This document shows positions 52,457 to 62,274 of a stretch of DNA of 64,000 nucleotides, piece by piece. The DNA comes from Longimicrobium sp. (GTDB taxonomy: Bacteria > Gemmatimonadota > Gemmatimonadetes > Longimicrobiales > Longimicrobiaceae), in contig DASVQP010000104.1 in assembly GCA_036389135.1 (NCBI GenBank), positions 1 to 64,000 of the forward strand, written 5' to 3'. Position 1 is the first letter of the stretch, and the number at the start of each line of letters is the position of its first letter. Made by a program: the position numbers and the translations under genes. The notes beneath the pieces were generated by a model. The model was not told the DNA's origin, did no database searches, and saw nothing but the letters and a program-made list of their open reading frames with translations.

Positions 52457-52863
52457 ACCTCCTGAACGGAGCGCCGCCCGATCCATGCCTCCGCGCCGCA
52501 ACTCAGGCGCGAAGTGAAGGAAGCGATCCATGCGGCCAGATCGGCACTGGCCCATGTTCCTCAGCCGGGCCCGTACGGACCGTGGCGCGGGGGCCGTTTC
52601 GGCGTGGGGGGCGCCGGTCGTCTCCTTCACTCCGCGACACGCGACGGCGCGGAGGCAGGTGCGTGTAGCGCTTCGTTCAGGAAGTAAGGCGTGGTGTTCA
52701 ATGCTCTGCTTAAAGCGCCTTACCTCCTGAACGAAGCGCCGCCCCGATCCATGCTTCCGCGCCGGAATTTCGGGCGCGGAGTGAAGGAAGCGGTCCATGC
52801 CGCCCGCTCGGCACTTGCCCATGTTCCTCGCCAAGGCCCGTACGGATCACGGCGCGGGGGGCG
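52457..52863. repeat. Two direct copies of a 140-bp element with a long hairpin between
   Basis: ACCTCCTGAACGGAGCGCCG at 52457 and ACCTCCTGAACGAAGCGCCG at 52722 begin copies that stay similar for about 140 bases, 265 bp apart. Arm 52668-52691 (GCGCTTCGTTCAGGAAGTAA...) is the near-perfect inverse of 52716-52739. The 686-bp gap upstream of tamA has no credible gene; the minus-strand reading repeats RNMGxCRxGxMDRFLHxAPE twice, a repeat artefact. It may be a pair of small non-autonomous elements or a structured RNA. Confidence 0.7.
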
Positions 52864-52876
52864 GCTCCAGACGCTT

Positions 52877-55381
52877 CTACAGCGAGATGGTGTCTACCTG
52901 CACCGGCGGGATGAAGATGCTGTCGCGCGGCCCCGGCGTCACGGGGTCGGCCACTCCCGCCGGCTCGCGCGCCTCAGGCTCTTCGCGGCGCGGGCGCGTC
53001 GACTGCTCGGCACGCGGCGCGGAGCCGTCCACCGGGAAGCCGGCGCGGCGGCGCACGTCGCGCCACACGCGGGCGGACTGCTCGCGCACCCACTCGCGCA
53101 CCTGCGTCTCCGCGGCATCGACGGCGCGCTCCCACCAGGGCGGGGCGTCCGGGGCGCCGCGGGGGCAGACGCTGGGCGGCACGGCGCGGCGCAGGAAGTA
53201 CTCGTCGAACGACGCGCCCCGGGCCCGGCACCCCGGCGAGATCACGCGCAGCCCGGACACCGCCACCTTGCGCTCCACCACTCCGCCCGGCGGCTCCCAC
53301 GCCACCGGCACGCGCCCGTTGGCCGCCGCGCGCACCATGCGCCCCCACACCGGCGCCGCCAGCTCGCCTCCGGAGCCGCGCGCCGTGATGGGGCGCCCGC
53401 GGTCGAAGCCGATCCACACCGCGCCCACCACGTCCGGCGTGAAGCCGACGAACCACGCATCCGTGGCGCCGTTGGTGGTCCCCGTCTTCCCCGCCGCCGG
53501 GCCGCGCAGGCCGACGTCGCGCGCCTTGCGGCCGGTGCCCCGGTCCACCACGTCGCGCATGGCGTCGGTCACCAGGAAGGCGACGCCGGGGTCCAGCACG
53601 CGCCGGCGCCGCACGCCGGGCTCCCACAGCACCTCCCCCGCCGCGTTCTCCACCCGCGTCACGAAGCGTGGCTCCACCCGCGACCCCAGCGTGGCGAAGG
53701 CGGTGTACGCCCTCACCAGCTCCAGCGGCCGCAGCGCCGCCGCGCCGATCGCCACCGACGGAAGCGCGGGCACCTTGGCCGTGATCCCCATGCGCCGCGC
53801 CTCGGAGCTGACCTCGTCCAGCCCCGCGCGCTCGGCCAGCCGCACCGCCACCGTGTTCACGGACCAGCGCAGCGCGTTGCGCACCGACACGGGACCGCGG
53901 AAGCGCCCGTCGAAGTTGCGCGGCTCCCACACGTCGCCGGCGGGCATGGTGCGGCGCAGCGGCTCGTCGATGAAGGTGTCGGTGAGCGCCACGCCGCGCT
54001 CGATCGCCGCCGCCCACACGAACGGCTTGAACGCCGACCCCGGCTGCCGGAATCCCTGCGAGATGCGGTCGAAGCGCGAATCCTCGAACGACCGTCCGCC
54101 CACCCACGCCCGCACGTCGCCGGTGCGCGCGTCCATCAGCACGGCGCTCCCCTGCAGGTACGGCGTCTCGGCGCCTACTGTCGCGTCCTTGCGGCGCGGA
54201 CCCTCGAAGCGCCCGAACACGCCGCCCTCCACGCGCCGGATCTGCGCCTCCAGCTGCTTCTCGGCGGCGGCCTGCGCGCGCGGGTCCAGCCCGGTGCGGA
54301 TGCGCAGCGCCCCCGCGTACAACTGCTCCCCCATGCGCTCTTCCAGCACGCGCCGCACCATCTCCACGAAGTACGGCGCCCGCCGCCGCTGCTGCTCCGT
54401 CTCCAGGCGCGCCAGCTTCAGCCCCGCCGCGCGTGACTGGTCACGCTCCAGGGGCGTGATCCGCCCCTGCTGCGCCATCAGCCCCAGGATCAGGTTGCGC
54501 CGGGCGAGCGATCGATCGGGGTTGCGGCGCGGGTTGTAGTTGGTGGGCGCCTTGGGAAGCCCCGCCAGCAGCGCGGCTTCCGGCAGCGTCAGGTTCGCCG
54601 CGTGCTTCCCAAAGTAGATCCGCGCGGCCGACTCGATCCCGTAGACCCCCTCGCCGAAGTAGATCTGGTTGAGGTACGTCTGGAGGATCTGGTCCTTGTC
54701 GTACTTCCCCTCGATTTCCGTCGCGACGCGGATCTCCAGCAGCTTGCGCTTGATGGTGCGTTCGGAGGCGGGGAGGCGGTCCGGGAAGACGTTTCGCGCC
54801 ACCTGCATGGTGATGGTGCTGGCGCCCTGGCTGCGCCCGCCCGGCATCAGGTTGCGCGCCGTCGTTCCCAGGAAGCGCCGCCAGTCCACCCCGTGGTGTG
54901 AATAGTAACGCTGGTCCTCCACCGCCACGAACGCCTGCGGCACGTACTTCGGAAGCCGCGTGATCCTCACCACCTCCCAGCGCACGGGCGTGAGCCGCGC
55001 CAGGATGCCGCCGTCCGCATCGTAGACCGTCGCCGCGCCGCCGGGCTGCAGCGATGCCACGCGCGCCACGTCCGGGCACCCCATGAACCCGCACCGCTCC
55101 CACATGAACGCGGGGATGAACCCCACCAGCGCAAACGCCCCCAGCACCCACCTGCGCCGCTTCCGATCGCGCAGCGACGCGCCGAGCGCCCCTACCGTGG
55201 CGTCCACCAGGTGCAGAAAGAACTCCGCGTCGCGCCGCAGCGTGTCGCGCACCCACCCGCGCGGGTTCTTTGCGGCATACTTCGCCGTCGCGACGAACTC
55301 CTCCCAGCGCTGGCGCACGCGCGGAAAGTAGCCGCCTCGGTAAATGTTCCTGACGCGGGGCTGGTCTTGGGGATCGGTCAT
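52877..55381 (-). CDS. Penicillin-binding protein 1A-like (bifunctional, class A)
   Basis: Transglycosylase/transpeptidase that polymerises and crosslinks peptidoglycan. One membrane helix (RWVLGAFALVGFIPAFM) lies near residue 82. The GT51 domain has FVAVEDQRYYSHHGVDWRRF, QGASTITMQVARNVF and KLLEIRVATEIE. The transpeptidase has the SxxK in QPGSAFKPFVW, SVN in RWSVNTVAVR and AGKTGTTNG. The cytoplasmic N-terminus of about 80 residues is long and basic. The ATG at 55381 gives 834 residues; the region before it is repeat DNA and should not be included. The arginine/proline-rich C-terminal tail is about 80 residues. Confidence 0.93.
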   Translation of the reverse strand: MTDPQDQPRVRNIYRGGYFPRVRQRWEEFVATAKYAAKNPRGWVRDTLRRDAEFFLHLVDATVGALGASLRDRKRRRWVLGAFALVGFIPAFMWERCGFMGCPDVARVASLQPGGAATVYDADGGILARLTPVRWEVVRITRLPKYVPQAFVAVEDQRYYSHHGVDWRRFLGTTARNLMPGGRSQGASTITMQVARNVFPDRLPASERTIKRKLLEIRVATEIEGKYDKDQILQTYLNQIYFGEGVYGIESAARIYFGKHAANLTLPEAALLAGLPKAPTNYNPRRNPDRSLARRNLILGLMAQQGRITPLERDQSRAAGLKLARLETEQQRRRAPYFVEMVRRVLEERMGEQLYAGALRIRTGLDPRAQAAAEKQLEAQIRRVEGGVFGRFEGPRRKDATVGAETPYLQGSAVLMDARTGDVRAWVGGRSFEDSRFDRISQGFRQPGSAFKPFVWAAAIERGVALTDTFIDEPLRRTMPAGDVWEPRNFDGRFRGPVSVRNALRWSVNTVAVRLAERAGLDEVSSEARRMGITAKVPALPSVAIGAAALRPLELVRAYTAFATLGSRVEPRFVTRVENAAGEVLWEPGVRRRRVLDPGVAFLVTDAMRDVVDRGTGRKARDVGLRGPAAGKTGTTNGATDAWFVGFTPDVVGAVWIGFDRGRPITARGSGGELAAPVWGRMVRAAANGRVPVAWEPPGGVVERKVAVSGLRVISPGCRARGASFDEYFLRRAVPPSVCPRGAPDAPPWWERAVDAAETQVREWVREQSARVWRDVRRRAGFPVDGSAPRAEQSTRPRREEPEAREPAGVADPVTPGPRDSIFIPPVQVDTISL

Positions 55382-55462
55382 GTATGGCGGTCGGGGACGC
55401 ATCCGCGGGGGCGGCGCGCCGTGCTCGGTTGCTCGCGGGTGGTGGACTGCACAAAAGGGGCC

Positions 55463-55605
55463 CGGGATGGGGGATGGGGGATGGGGGATGGGGGAGGGGG
55501 GATGGGGGATGGGGGATGGGGGATGGGAATGGCTGATAGAGGACAGGTGACGACAGGCCGGCACCGGCGCGGTGGATGGCACGGGCAGCCACGTGGGGCG
55601 GCCCC
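55463..55605. repeat. GGGATGG tandem run and island 7, left part
   Basis: About eight GGGGATG-type units (55463-55530), able to form G-quadruplexes, then the GGCAGCCACGTGGGGCGGCC unit (about 55581). It belongs to the 420-bp gap between the penicillin-binding protein gene and the helicase, which holds no gene. Confidence 0.8.
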
Positions 55606-55681
55606 TACGGGTTTGGTTTCGTCAGGCGGAGGTCGCGCGTGCGGGCGAGCCCCCGACGACGCCCTTGCACACCGCACATAA

Positions 55682-55718
55682 CGAAGAACGCCCCGATCAC
55701 GGATCGGGGCGTTCTTCG
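55682..55718 (-). terminator. Terminator hairpin downstream of the DEAD-box helicase
   Basis: CGAAGAACGCCCCGATC pairs exactly over 17 bp with GATCGGGGCGTTCTTCG around a 3-base loop. It is placed 84 bp after the helicase stop. The T-rich part is inside the stem end (TTCTTCGTTAT). Confidence 0.75.
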
Positions 55719-55754
55719 ATGTCGGGGCCGAGTGGGGATGGCCGCGATCTCCCC

Positions 55755-55800
55755 CCTCTCCCAGCAGTTTGGGAGAGGGGGGCCGGGGGGGTGAGGGGTC
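55755..55800. repeat. Mosaic repeat island 7, right part
   Basis: CCCCTCTCCCAGCAGTTTGG with GAGAGGGG, the same hairpin as in islands 2 and 5, touching the helicase 3' end. Confidence 0.75.
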
Positions 55801-55801
55801 C

Positions 55802-57094
55802 TCAGCCCACCCGCAGCAGCTTCGCCAGATCTTCCTGCGACAGCTCGCCACTCTTGCGGCCGCGCGTGGTGCGGGCCTCCTTCTGGGCGGCGCGCTTGGT
55901 CTGCGGCATCGGGGCCTGCTCCACCGGCGGGGCCGGCTCGCCATCCTCGCCCAGAATCAGCGGGGTGTCGGCCACGAAGAAGGAGTAGCCGGGGACGTTG
56001 ACGCGCGGGATGCGCGCGCCAAGGAGCTGCTCCACCGCCGCCACGTCGCCGATCTCGCCGCCCGACATGAGGGTGATCGCCACGCCCGTCTCGCCGGCGC
56101 GCGCGGTGCGGCCCACGCGGTGCACGTATCCTTCCGGGTCTTTGGGCGCGTCGTAGTTGATGACGTGCGAGATGCCGTCCACGTCGATCCCGCGCTGCGC
56201 CACGTCCGTAGCCACCAGCACCTGCACCTCGCCGCTGCGGAACGACTCCAGCGCGCGGACGCGCTGCTGCATGTTCCGGTCGCTGTGCATCGCCTCCACC
56301 TTGATGCCGGCGCGGGCCACGGCCTGCGCCACGCGGTCCGCGCCGAACTTGGTGCGGCAGAACACGAGGGCGCTCTTGAACTCCGGCTTCAGCAGCAGCT
56401 CCAGCAGGAGCCCCGTCTTCTGGCGCGCGTCCACCGGGTAGACGAACTGGTCCACGCCCTCGGCGGCCTGCACCTTGGGCGCCGCCTCCACCGTGACCGG
56501 GTCGCGGAGGATGTCGTAGGCCAGCGACTTCACCGAGTTGGGCATGGTGGCGCTGAAGAAGAGCGTCTGCCGCCCTTCCTTTGGCATCCGGCGCATCACC
56601 TCGTTGATCTGCGGGCGGAAGCCCATGTCCAGCATCCGGTCGGCTTCGTCCAGCACCAGCACCTCGACCTTGGAGAGGTCGATGTTGCCGCGCTCGATGT
56701 GGTCGATCAGGCGCCCCGGCGTGGCCACGAGGATCTCGTAGCCGGCGCGCAGGCCGCGCATGTCCTTGTCCAGCGGCACGCCGCCGTACACCACGCCCAC
56801 GAACAGCTCGCTGCCGCGCGAGTAGTCCCGCGCGGACTCGCCCACCTGGATCGCCAGCTCGCGCGTGGGGCAGAGGACGAGAGCGCGGAGCCCTTCCTTG
56901 CCGCGCAGCCGGTGCAGCGTAGGAAGCATGAAGGCGGCCGTCTTGCCCGTCCCGGTGGGGGCGCGGCCTAACACGTCCCGCCCTTCGAGGGCGGCGGGGA
57001 TGGCCTGCTGCTGGATGGGGGTGGGGATTTCGTACCCGAGCGCCAGGACGTTGCGTACCAGCTCGGGCGCGAGGTTCAGCTCGTTGAAATGCAT
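55802..57094 (-). CDS. DEAD-box ATP-dependent RNA helicase
   Basis: RNA-remodelling helicase (RhlE-like). Q motif IPTPIQQQAIPAAL, Walker A APTGTGKT, LVLCPTRELAIQ, DEAD in LVLDEADRMLDMGF, SAT in LFFSATMP, and HRVGRTARAGETG as motif VI. The ATG at 57094 follows AAGGA, giving 430 residues; the longer reading from 57274 is not supported. The basic C-terminal extension (KRAAQKEARTTRGRKSG) probably binds RNA. Confidence 0.94.
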   Translation of the reverse strand: MHFNELNLAPELVRNVLALGYEIPTPIQQQAIPAALEGRDVLGRAPTGTGKTAAFMLPTLHRLRGKEGLRALVLCPTRELAIQVGESARDYSRGSELFVGVVYGGVPLDKDMRGLRAGYEILVATPGRLIDHIERGNIDLSKVEVLVLDEADRMLDMGFRPQINEVMRRMPKEGRQTLFFSATMPNSVKSLAYDILRDPVTVEAAPKVQAAEGVDQFVYPVDARQKTGLLLELLLKPEFKSALVFCRTKFGADRVAQAVARAGIKVEAMHSDRNMQQRVRALESFRSGEVQVLVATDVAQRGIDVDGISHVINYDAPKDPEGYVHRVGRTARAGETGVAITLMSGGEIGDVAAVEQLLGARIPRVNVPGYSFFVADTPLILGEDGEPAPPVEQAPMPQTKRAAQKEARTTRGRKSGELSQEDLAKLLRVG

Positions 57095-57323
57095 TTTTCC
57101 TTGTTGGGTGGCCCGGACTCTTCCCTCCGGGTCCGCCGCTGGTCGCAGCGCAGGCACCGCGTGGTGCCCATCGTTCGCCGCTCGTGAGTTTGTCCAGGAT
57201 TGGACGTAGTGCCCAGAAGAATCACACGCCCATTCTGGCGCGGGGCACGACCGCATGACTCGGAATCTTTCCAAGTCCTCTAAGTTAACGCATTTGCCGC
57301 GTTTACGACACCCCGCGCCGGGT

Positions 57324-57632
57324 TTACGCTCGCTTGAGCGCCGGAATGGCCTCCAGCTCCTCCGCCAGCGGCGAGCGGAGCGCGTGCCACAGATCCCAAC
57401 CGCGCTGGAGGTTGAGCCAGAAATCCGCGTCCATCTCGAACATGCGCTGGAGCCGCAGCGCCGTGTCGATGGTTACGCCGCGCCGCCCCTTTACGGTCTC
57501 GTGGAGCCGCGGATACGAGATGCGCAGGCGCCGCGCGGTTTCCGCGAGCGAGAGCCCGTGCGGGACGATGAACTCGTTCAGGAGCATTTCGCCCGGATGC
57601 GTGGGCGGGCGGTTCTTTGGCAGCCGATTCAT
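57324..57632 (-). CDS. HigA-family antitoxin / XRE regulator, apparently orphan
   Basis: A 102-residue HTH protein starting at ATG 57632. RPPTHPGEMLLNEFIVPHGL is the HigA start, SLAETARRLRISYPRLHETV the helix-turn-helix, and TALRLQRMFEMDADFWLNLQ the C-terminal family motif. HigA normally lies just after higB. Reading the 220 bases upstream in all frames I see no HigB-like toxin, so the toxin seems lost or the protein serves as a plain repressor. It is divergent from sucA. Confidence 0.85.
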   Translation of the reverse strand: MNRLPKNRPPTHPGEMLLNEFIVPHGLSLAETARRLRISYPRLHETVKGRRGVTIDTALRLQRMFEMDADFWLNLQRGWDLWHALRSPLAEELEAIPALKRA

Positions 57633-57862
57633 TACGCTTCCTGTCAGGGACCAGGCCTGTCCAGTACGCCGGCATTTTAACGGCATCCATCATAGGAAGG
57701 AAGAACGAGATGCCGACTGCCCGCGCGTGGGTCAGACACTTGCAGCACCGCGCCGTAGCGGCCCGCCACGGCCGGCAGTAAGTTGTCGCGGCTTGCCGCA
57801 CGCCTCCGGGGCGGGGCGGCTCACCGGCGCACCCTCGCGGGCGCCCGCACGATGTGTGGACC

Positions 57863-60694
57863 ATGGCAGACCTTCGCGAATTCACCGGGCCCAACGCGGC
57901 CTACGTGCTGGACCTGTACGACCGCTTCCTGAGCGACCCCGCCTCGGTGGACGAGGAGTGGCGCGGCTACTTCGCATCCTTTTCGCCGACCGGCGAGCCC
58001 GCGGCCGCCGGCACCACGGCCGCAGCCACTCCCGCGGACGTGGACCGGATCGTGGCGGCGCGGGAGCTGGCGCGCTCCATCCGGGCCCGCGGGCACACCG
58101 CGGCGAAGCTGGACCCGCTCGGCCAGGAGTCGCCGGTGGACCCGTCGCTGGACCCCGCGTTCCACGGGATCAGCGAGGCAGACCTGGCCGCGCTCCCCGC
58201 TTCGGTGGCTCGCAGCGCGCCGGACGGGACGACAGACGCACTCTCCGCGATCAGGCGGCTGAGGGAGATCTACTCGGGCACCACGGGCTACGAGTTCCTC
58301 CACCTTCCGGACGCGGACGAGCGCGGCTGGCTGCGCGACGCCATCGAAAGCGGGCGCTTCAACCAACCCCTCCCCGCCCCGCGGCGGCGCGCGCTGCTGG
58401 AGCGGCTCTCGCAGGTGCAGGGGTTCGAGAACTTCCTCCACCGCGCCTTCTTCGGCCAGAAGCGCTTCTCGCTGGAAGGGACCGACACCATGGTCCCCAT
58501 GCTGGACGAGATCATCCGCGAGGCGGCCGGCGCCGGCGCGCGCGACGTGCTGATCGGCATGGCGCACCGGGGGCGGCTCAACGTGCTGACGCACGTGCTC
58601 GGCAAGCCGTACGAGATGATGGTGGAGGCGTTCCTGAGCGCCCAGCACGTCCCCGGCGGCGACGCGGCGCAGAACTCGGACGAGCCCTCGGGCGACGTCA
58701 AGTACCACATGGGGTGGCAGGACGAGCGCGAGGTGGAGGGCGCCCGCGTGCGCGTGACCCTCTCGCCCAACCCCAGCCACCTGGAGTTCGTCAACCCCGT
58801 GGTCGTGGGAATGACGCGCGCGTCGCAGGACGACACCACCGGCCCCGGCGCGCCCCGCCACGAAAAGGCCGCCGCGGTCGCGGTGCTGATCCACGGCGAC
58901 GCGGCGTTCCCCGGTCAGGGCGTGGTGCCTGAGACGTTCAACATGATGTCGCTCCCCGGCTACACGGTGGGCGGCACCATCCACCTCATCGCCAACAACC
59001 AGATCGGCTTCACCACGAACCCGGAGCAGGACCGCTCGACCCGGTACTCGAGCGACCTGGCCAAGGGCTTCGAGGTGCCGGTGGTGCACGTGAACGCCGA
59101 CGACGCGGAGGCGTGCATCAACGCCGCCCGGCTGGCGCACGCGTACCGGCAGCGCTTCGGCAAGGACTTCGTCATCGACCTGGTGGGCTACCGGCGGTGG
59201 GGGCACAACGAGGGCGACGAGCCCGCGTTCACCCAGCCGCGCATGTACGACGTCATCAAGGACCACCCCACCGTGCGCGACATCCTGGCGCGCCGGCTGG
59301 CGGACGAGGGCGTGGTGCCGCGGGACGAGGCGGACGCGATGCTCCAGGGCGCCACGGCGCGCCTCGGCGAGATCCTGGACCGCATCAAGGGTGGCGACCA
59401 CGCCGCCCACGGCCACGACGATGCCCCGTCGCGCAACGGCAAGCACGGGGTGGAGACCGCCGTGCCCGCCGAGCGTCTGACCGTGCTCAACGAGGCGATG
59501 CTGGCGCGGCCGGAGGGGTTCACTCCCAACGCGAAGCTGGAGCGCCTCCTCCAGAAGCGCCGCGACGCGATGGGTGCGGAGGGCGGCATCGACTGGGGCC
59601 ACGCCGAGGCGCTGGCCTTCGCGTCGCTGCTGCAGGACGGCATCCCGGTGCGCATCACGGGGCAGGACGTGGAGCGCGGCACCTTCAGCCATCGCCACGC
59701 CGTGCTCAACGACGCGGTCACCGGCAAGAAGCTGAACGTCTTCCACCAGATCGCCGACGCGCGGGCGACATTCGAGATCCACAACTCGCCGCTCACCGAG
59801 ATGGCGGTGGTGGGCTTCGAGTACGGCTACACGATGGCCGATCCCACCGCGCTGGTGGTGTGGGAGGCGCAGTTCGGCGACTTCGTGAACGGCGCGCAGG
59901 TGATGATCGACCAGTACCTGGCCGCGTCGTACCAGAAGTGGGGCGAGCGGAGCGGGCTGGTGCTCCTGCTTCCGCACGGCTACGAGGGGCAGGGTCCGGA
60001 GCACTCGTCCGCGCGGCTGGAGCGCTTCCTCCAGCTCTCGGCGGAGGGGAACTTCCGGGTGGCCAACTGTACCACGTCCGCGCAGTACTTCCACCTGCTG
60101 CGGCGCCAGGCGACGCTCCTGTCGACCGACGCGCGCCCACTGGTGGTGATGAGCCCCAAGAGCCTCCTGCGCCACGCGCTGGCGGCCAGCCGGCTGGAGC
60201 AGCTGGCGAGCGGCACCTTTCGCCCGGTGCTGCTGGACGTGCCGGAGGAGCGCGCCGCGCAGATCACCCGGCTGGTGCTGTGCAGCGGCAAGGTGTACGT
60301 GGACCTGGTGGGCTCCGGCGAGGAGCAGCGCGCCGAGCGCGCCGCCATCGCCGGGCTGGAGCGCGTGGCGATTGGGCGGGTGGAGGAGCTGTACCCCTTC
60401 CCCGAGGAGCAGCTGGCGAAGTCACTTGCCGCGCTCCCCGCCCTGCGCGAGGTCGTGTGGACGCAGGAGGAGCCGCGCAACATGGGCGCGTGGAGCTTCG
60501 TGGAGCCGCGCCTGCGTGCCCTCCTTCCGGAAGGCGTGGAGCTCGGCTACGCGGGCCGCCCGCCGCGCGCCTCCCCCGCCGAGGGCTACGCGCACCGGCA
60601 CACCGCGGAGCAGAACCGAATCGTGCGCGCGGCATTGGCCGATGCGCCGGACGCGGCGCCGATGCGGGCGTCGTTCATTGGAAAGCGAAAGTAG
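57863..60694 (+). CDS. sucA: 2-oxoglutarate dehydrogenase E1 component
   Basis: Thiamine-diphosphate decarboxylase of the TCA cycle. MADLREFTGPNAAYVLDLYD from ATG 57863 is the E1 N-terminus (an in-frame GTG at 57854 would add three residues). GMAHRGRLNVLTHVLGKPYE, HGDAAFPGQGVVPETFNM and GYRRWGHNEGDEPAFTQP bind cofactor and substrate. The C-terminal transketolase region has LLLPHGYEGQGPEHSSARLE. It has 943 residues, the normal size. It lies 118 bp upstream of sucB, with a GGGATG inverted array between them. Confidence 0.96.
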   Translation: MADLREFTGPNAAYVLDLYDRFLSDPASVDEEWRGYFASFSPTGEPAAAGTTAAATPADVDRIVAARELARSIRARGHTAAKLDPLGQESPVDPSLDPAFHGISEADLAALPASVARSAPDGTTDALSAIRRLREIYSGTTGYEFLHLPDADERGWLRDAIESGRFNQPLPAPRRRALLERLSQVQGFENFLHRAFFGQKRFSLEGTDTMVPMLDEIIREAAGAGARDVLIGMAHRGRLNVLTHVLGKPYEMMVEAFLSAQHVPGGDAAQNSDEPSGDVKYHMGWQDEREVEGARVRVTLSPNPSHLEFVNPVVVGMTRASQDDTTGPGAPRHEKAAAVAVLIHGDAAFPGQGVVPETFNMMSLPGYTVGGTIHLIANNQIGFTTNPEQDRSTRYSSDLAKGFEVPVVHVNADDAEACINAARLAHAYRQRFGKDFVIDLVGYRRWGHNEGDEPAFTQPRMYDVIKDHPTVRDILARRLADEGVVPRDEADAMLQGATARLGEILDRIKGGDHAAHGHDDAPSRNGKHGVETAVPAERLTVLNEAMLARPEGFTPNAKLERLLQKRRDAMGAEGGIDWGHAEALAFASLLQDGIPVRITGQDVERGTFSHRHAVLNDAVTGKKLNVFHQIADARATFEIHNSPLTEMAVVGFEYGYTMADPTALVVWEAQFGDFVNGAQVMIDQYLAASYQKWGERSGLVLLLPHGYEGQGPEHSSARLERFLQLSAEGNFRVANCTTSAQYFHLLRRQATLLSTDARPLVVMSPKSLLRHALAASRLEQLASGTFRPVLLDVPEERAAQITRLVLCSGKVYVDLVGSGEEQRAERAAIAGLERVAIGRVEELYPFPEEQLAKSLAALPALREVVWTQEEPRNMGAWSFVEPRLRALLPEGVELGYAGRPPRASPAEGYAHRHTAEQNRIVRAALADAPDAAPMRASFIGKRK

Positions 60695-60702
60695 GACGGC
60701 AG

Positions 60703-60797
60703 GGATGAAGGGATGAGGGATGGAGGAATGGACCGTCCGGCTGCCTCGAGGCTCCTCCTGATCCCCAATCCCTCATCCCCCATCCCCAATCCCTAAT
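60703..60797. repeat. Inverted GGGATG/CATCCC array between sucA and sucB
   Basis: GGGATGAAGGGATGAGGGAT (60704) faces CCCTCATCCCCCATCCCCAA (60771), giving a long stem between co-directional genes of one complex. It may uncouple E1 and E2 expression. Confidence 0.75.
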
Positions 60798-60812
60798 CTG
60801 GAGCGTACCCCG

Positions 60813-62075
60813 ATGCCGGTTGAGATCCGCGTTCCGCCGTTGGGCGAGTCGGTGGTGGAGGCCACGGTCGGCCGCTGGACCAAGCAGGAGGGCCAGCCCG
60901 TCGCCAAGGACGAGATCCTGGTGGAGCTGGAGACGGACAAGATCACCGTCGAGGTCGCGGCCCCGCAGGCCGGCGTCCTCGGGCGGATCGTCAAGAACGA
61001 AGGCGACACCGTCGGCGTCAACGAGCTGCTGGCCGAGCTGGGCGAGGGCGCCGGCGCTGCCGAGCAGCCGCCCGCGGAGGCCGCGGCTCCGGCCGCCGCG
61101 CCGGCTGCCGCTCCCGAGGTGGCCGAGCACGTCGGCGAGGGGGCACAGACCTCGCCCGCCGTGCGCACCCTGGCGGCGGACAACAACCTGGACCTCGCGC
61201 AGATCCGCGGCTCTGGCCCCAACGGGCGCATCACCAAGGAAGACGTCCTCAAGGTGATCGAGGACGGCCGCGCGCGCGCCCAGCAGCAGCCTGCCGCCGC
61301 ACCCGCCGCACCGGCGCCCGCCGTGCAGGCCGCGCCCCCGCGCCCGCAGCCGGCCCCCACCGCGCCGGCCGCACCGGGCCGCGAGAAGCGCGAGCGGATG
61401 TCGCGCCGCCGCCAGACGATCGCGCGGCGGCTGGTGGAGGCGCAGCAGACCACGGCGTCGCTCACCACCTTCAACGAGGTGGACATGAGCGCGGTGATGA
61501 AGCTGCGCAAGGAGCGGCAGGACGCGTTCGTGAAGCAGCACGGCATCAAGCTCGGATTCATGTCGTTCTTTACCAAGTCGGTGATCGCCGCCCTCAAGCA
61601 GTTCCCGCGCATCAACGCGGAGATCCAGGGCGACGAGATGGTCCTCAAGCAGCACTACGACATCGGCATCGCCGTCGGCGCCGAGGAAGGGCTCGTGGTG
61701 CCCGTGATCCGCGACGCGGACAAGAAGAGCTTCGCCGCGCTGGAGAAGGAGATCGCCGACCTGGGGGCCCGCGCGCGTGACGGGAAGCTGACGCTGGAGG
61801 AGCTGCAGGGCGGCACCTTCACCATCACCAACGGCGGCACCTTTGGGTCGATGCTCTCCACGCCCATCCTCAACCCGCCGCAGGTCGGCATCCTGGGGAT
61901 GCACAACATCGTGGAGAGGCCCGTCGCCGTGAACGGCCAGGTGGAGATCCGCCCCATCATGTACGTCGCCCTCACCTACGACCACCGCATCGTGGACGGC
62001 AGCGAGGCGGTGCGCTTCCTGGTCACGGTGAAGCGGAACATCGAGGATCCGCTCAACCTGCTCCTCGAAGGCTGA
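60813..62075 (+). CDS. sucB: Dihydrolipoamide succinyltransferase (2-oxoglutarate dehydrogenase E2)
   Basis: Transfers succinyl from lipoate to CoA. The lipoyl domain carries K43 in [11 protein letters not shown]. An alanine/proline linker is followed by the subunit-binding domain ([35 protein letters not shown]), a second Ala/Pro linker, and the catalytic domain with [20 protein letters not shown] and active-site [10 protein letters not shown]. It has 420 residues. GGAG lies about 10 bases before ATG 60813. The stop is 1 bp before the antitoxin start. Confidence 0.96.
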   Translation: MPVEIRVPPLGESVVEATVGRWTKQEGQPVAKDEILVELETDKITVEVAAPQAGVLGRIVKNEGDTVGVNELLAELGEGAGAAEQPPAEAAAPAAAPAAAPEVAEHVGEGAQTSPAVRTLAADNNLDLAQIRGSGPNGRITKEDVLKVIEDGRARAQQQPAAAPAAPAPAVQAAPPRPQPAPTAPAAPGREKRERMSRRRQTIARRLVEAQQTTASLTTFNEVDMSAVMKLRKERQDAFVKQHGIKLGFMSFFTKSVIAALKQFPRINAEIQGDEMVLKQHYDIGIAVGAEEGLVVPVIRDADKKSFAALEKEIADLGARARDGKLTLEELQGGTFTITNGGTFGSMLSTPILNPPQVGILGMHNIVERPVAVNGQVEIRPIMYVALTYDHRIVDGSEAVRFLVTVKRNIEDPLNLLLEG

Positions 62076-62076
62076 C

Positions 62077-62274
62077 ATGACGAACGCCGTGCGCGCTGTC
62101 GTTCACGACGGGAAGATCGAGCCTCTGGACCGGCTCGACCTTCCCGAGGGCACGCGGCTGCTCATCACCGTCGTTCCCGATGACGAGCAGGATTTCTGGA
62201 CGGGCGCGAGCCAGCCGTCGCTAGACATGGTCTGGGGCAACGAGGAAGACGACGTCTATGGCCAGCTGGTCTAG
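62077..62274 (+). CDS. Type II antitoxin (DUF104/AF2212-like)
   Basis: A 65-residue protein. MTNAVRAVVHDGKIEPLDRL, DLPEGTRLLITVV is the DNA-binding beta-hairpin type N-terminus, and the C-terminal DMVWGNEEDDVYGQLV should bind and neutralise the toxin. It starts 1 base after the sucB stop and overlaps the toxin gene by 17 bp, the classic arrangement. It is probably translated from the sucB message as well as any own promoter. Confidence 0.85.
   Translation: MTNAVRAVVHDGKIEPLDRLDLPEGTRLLITVVPDDEQDFWTGASQPSLDMVWGNEEDDVYGQLV

Noticed and set aside
52289-52834. Open frame opposite the repeat with two RNMGxCRxGxMDRFLH segments
   Set aside because: The two similar segments are the two DNA repeat copies; there is no ribosome-binding site, and the frame runs through hairpin arms.
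57633-57862. HigB-like toxin gene upstream of higA
   Set aside because: None of the minus-strand frames shows the HigB fold or its C-terminal DVDYxDYH-type motif.
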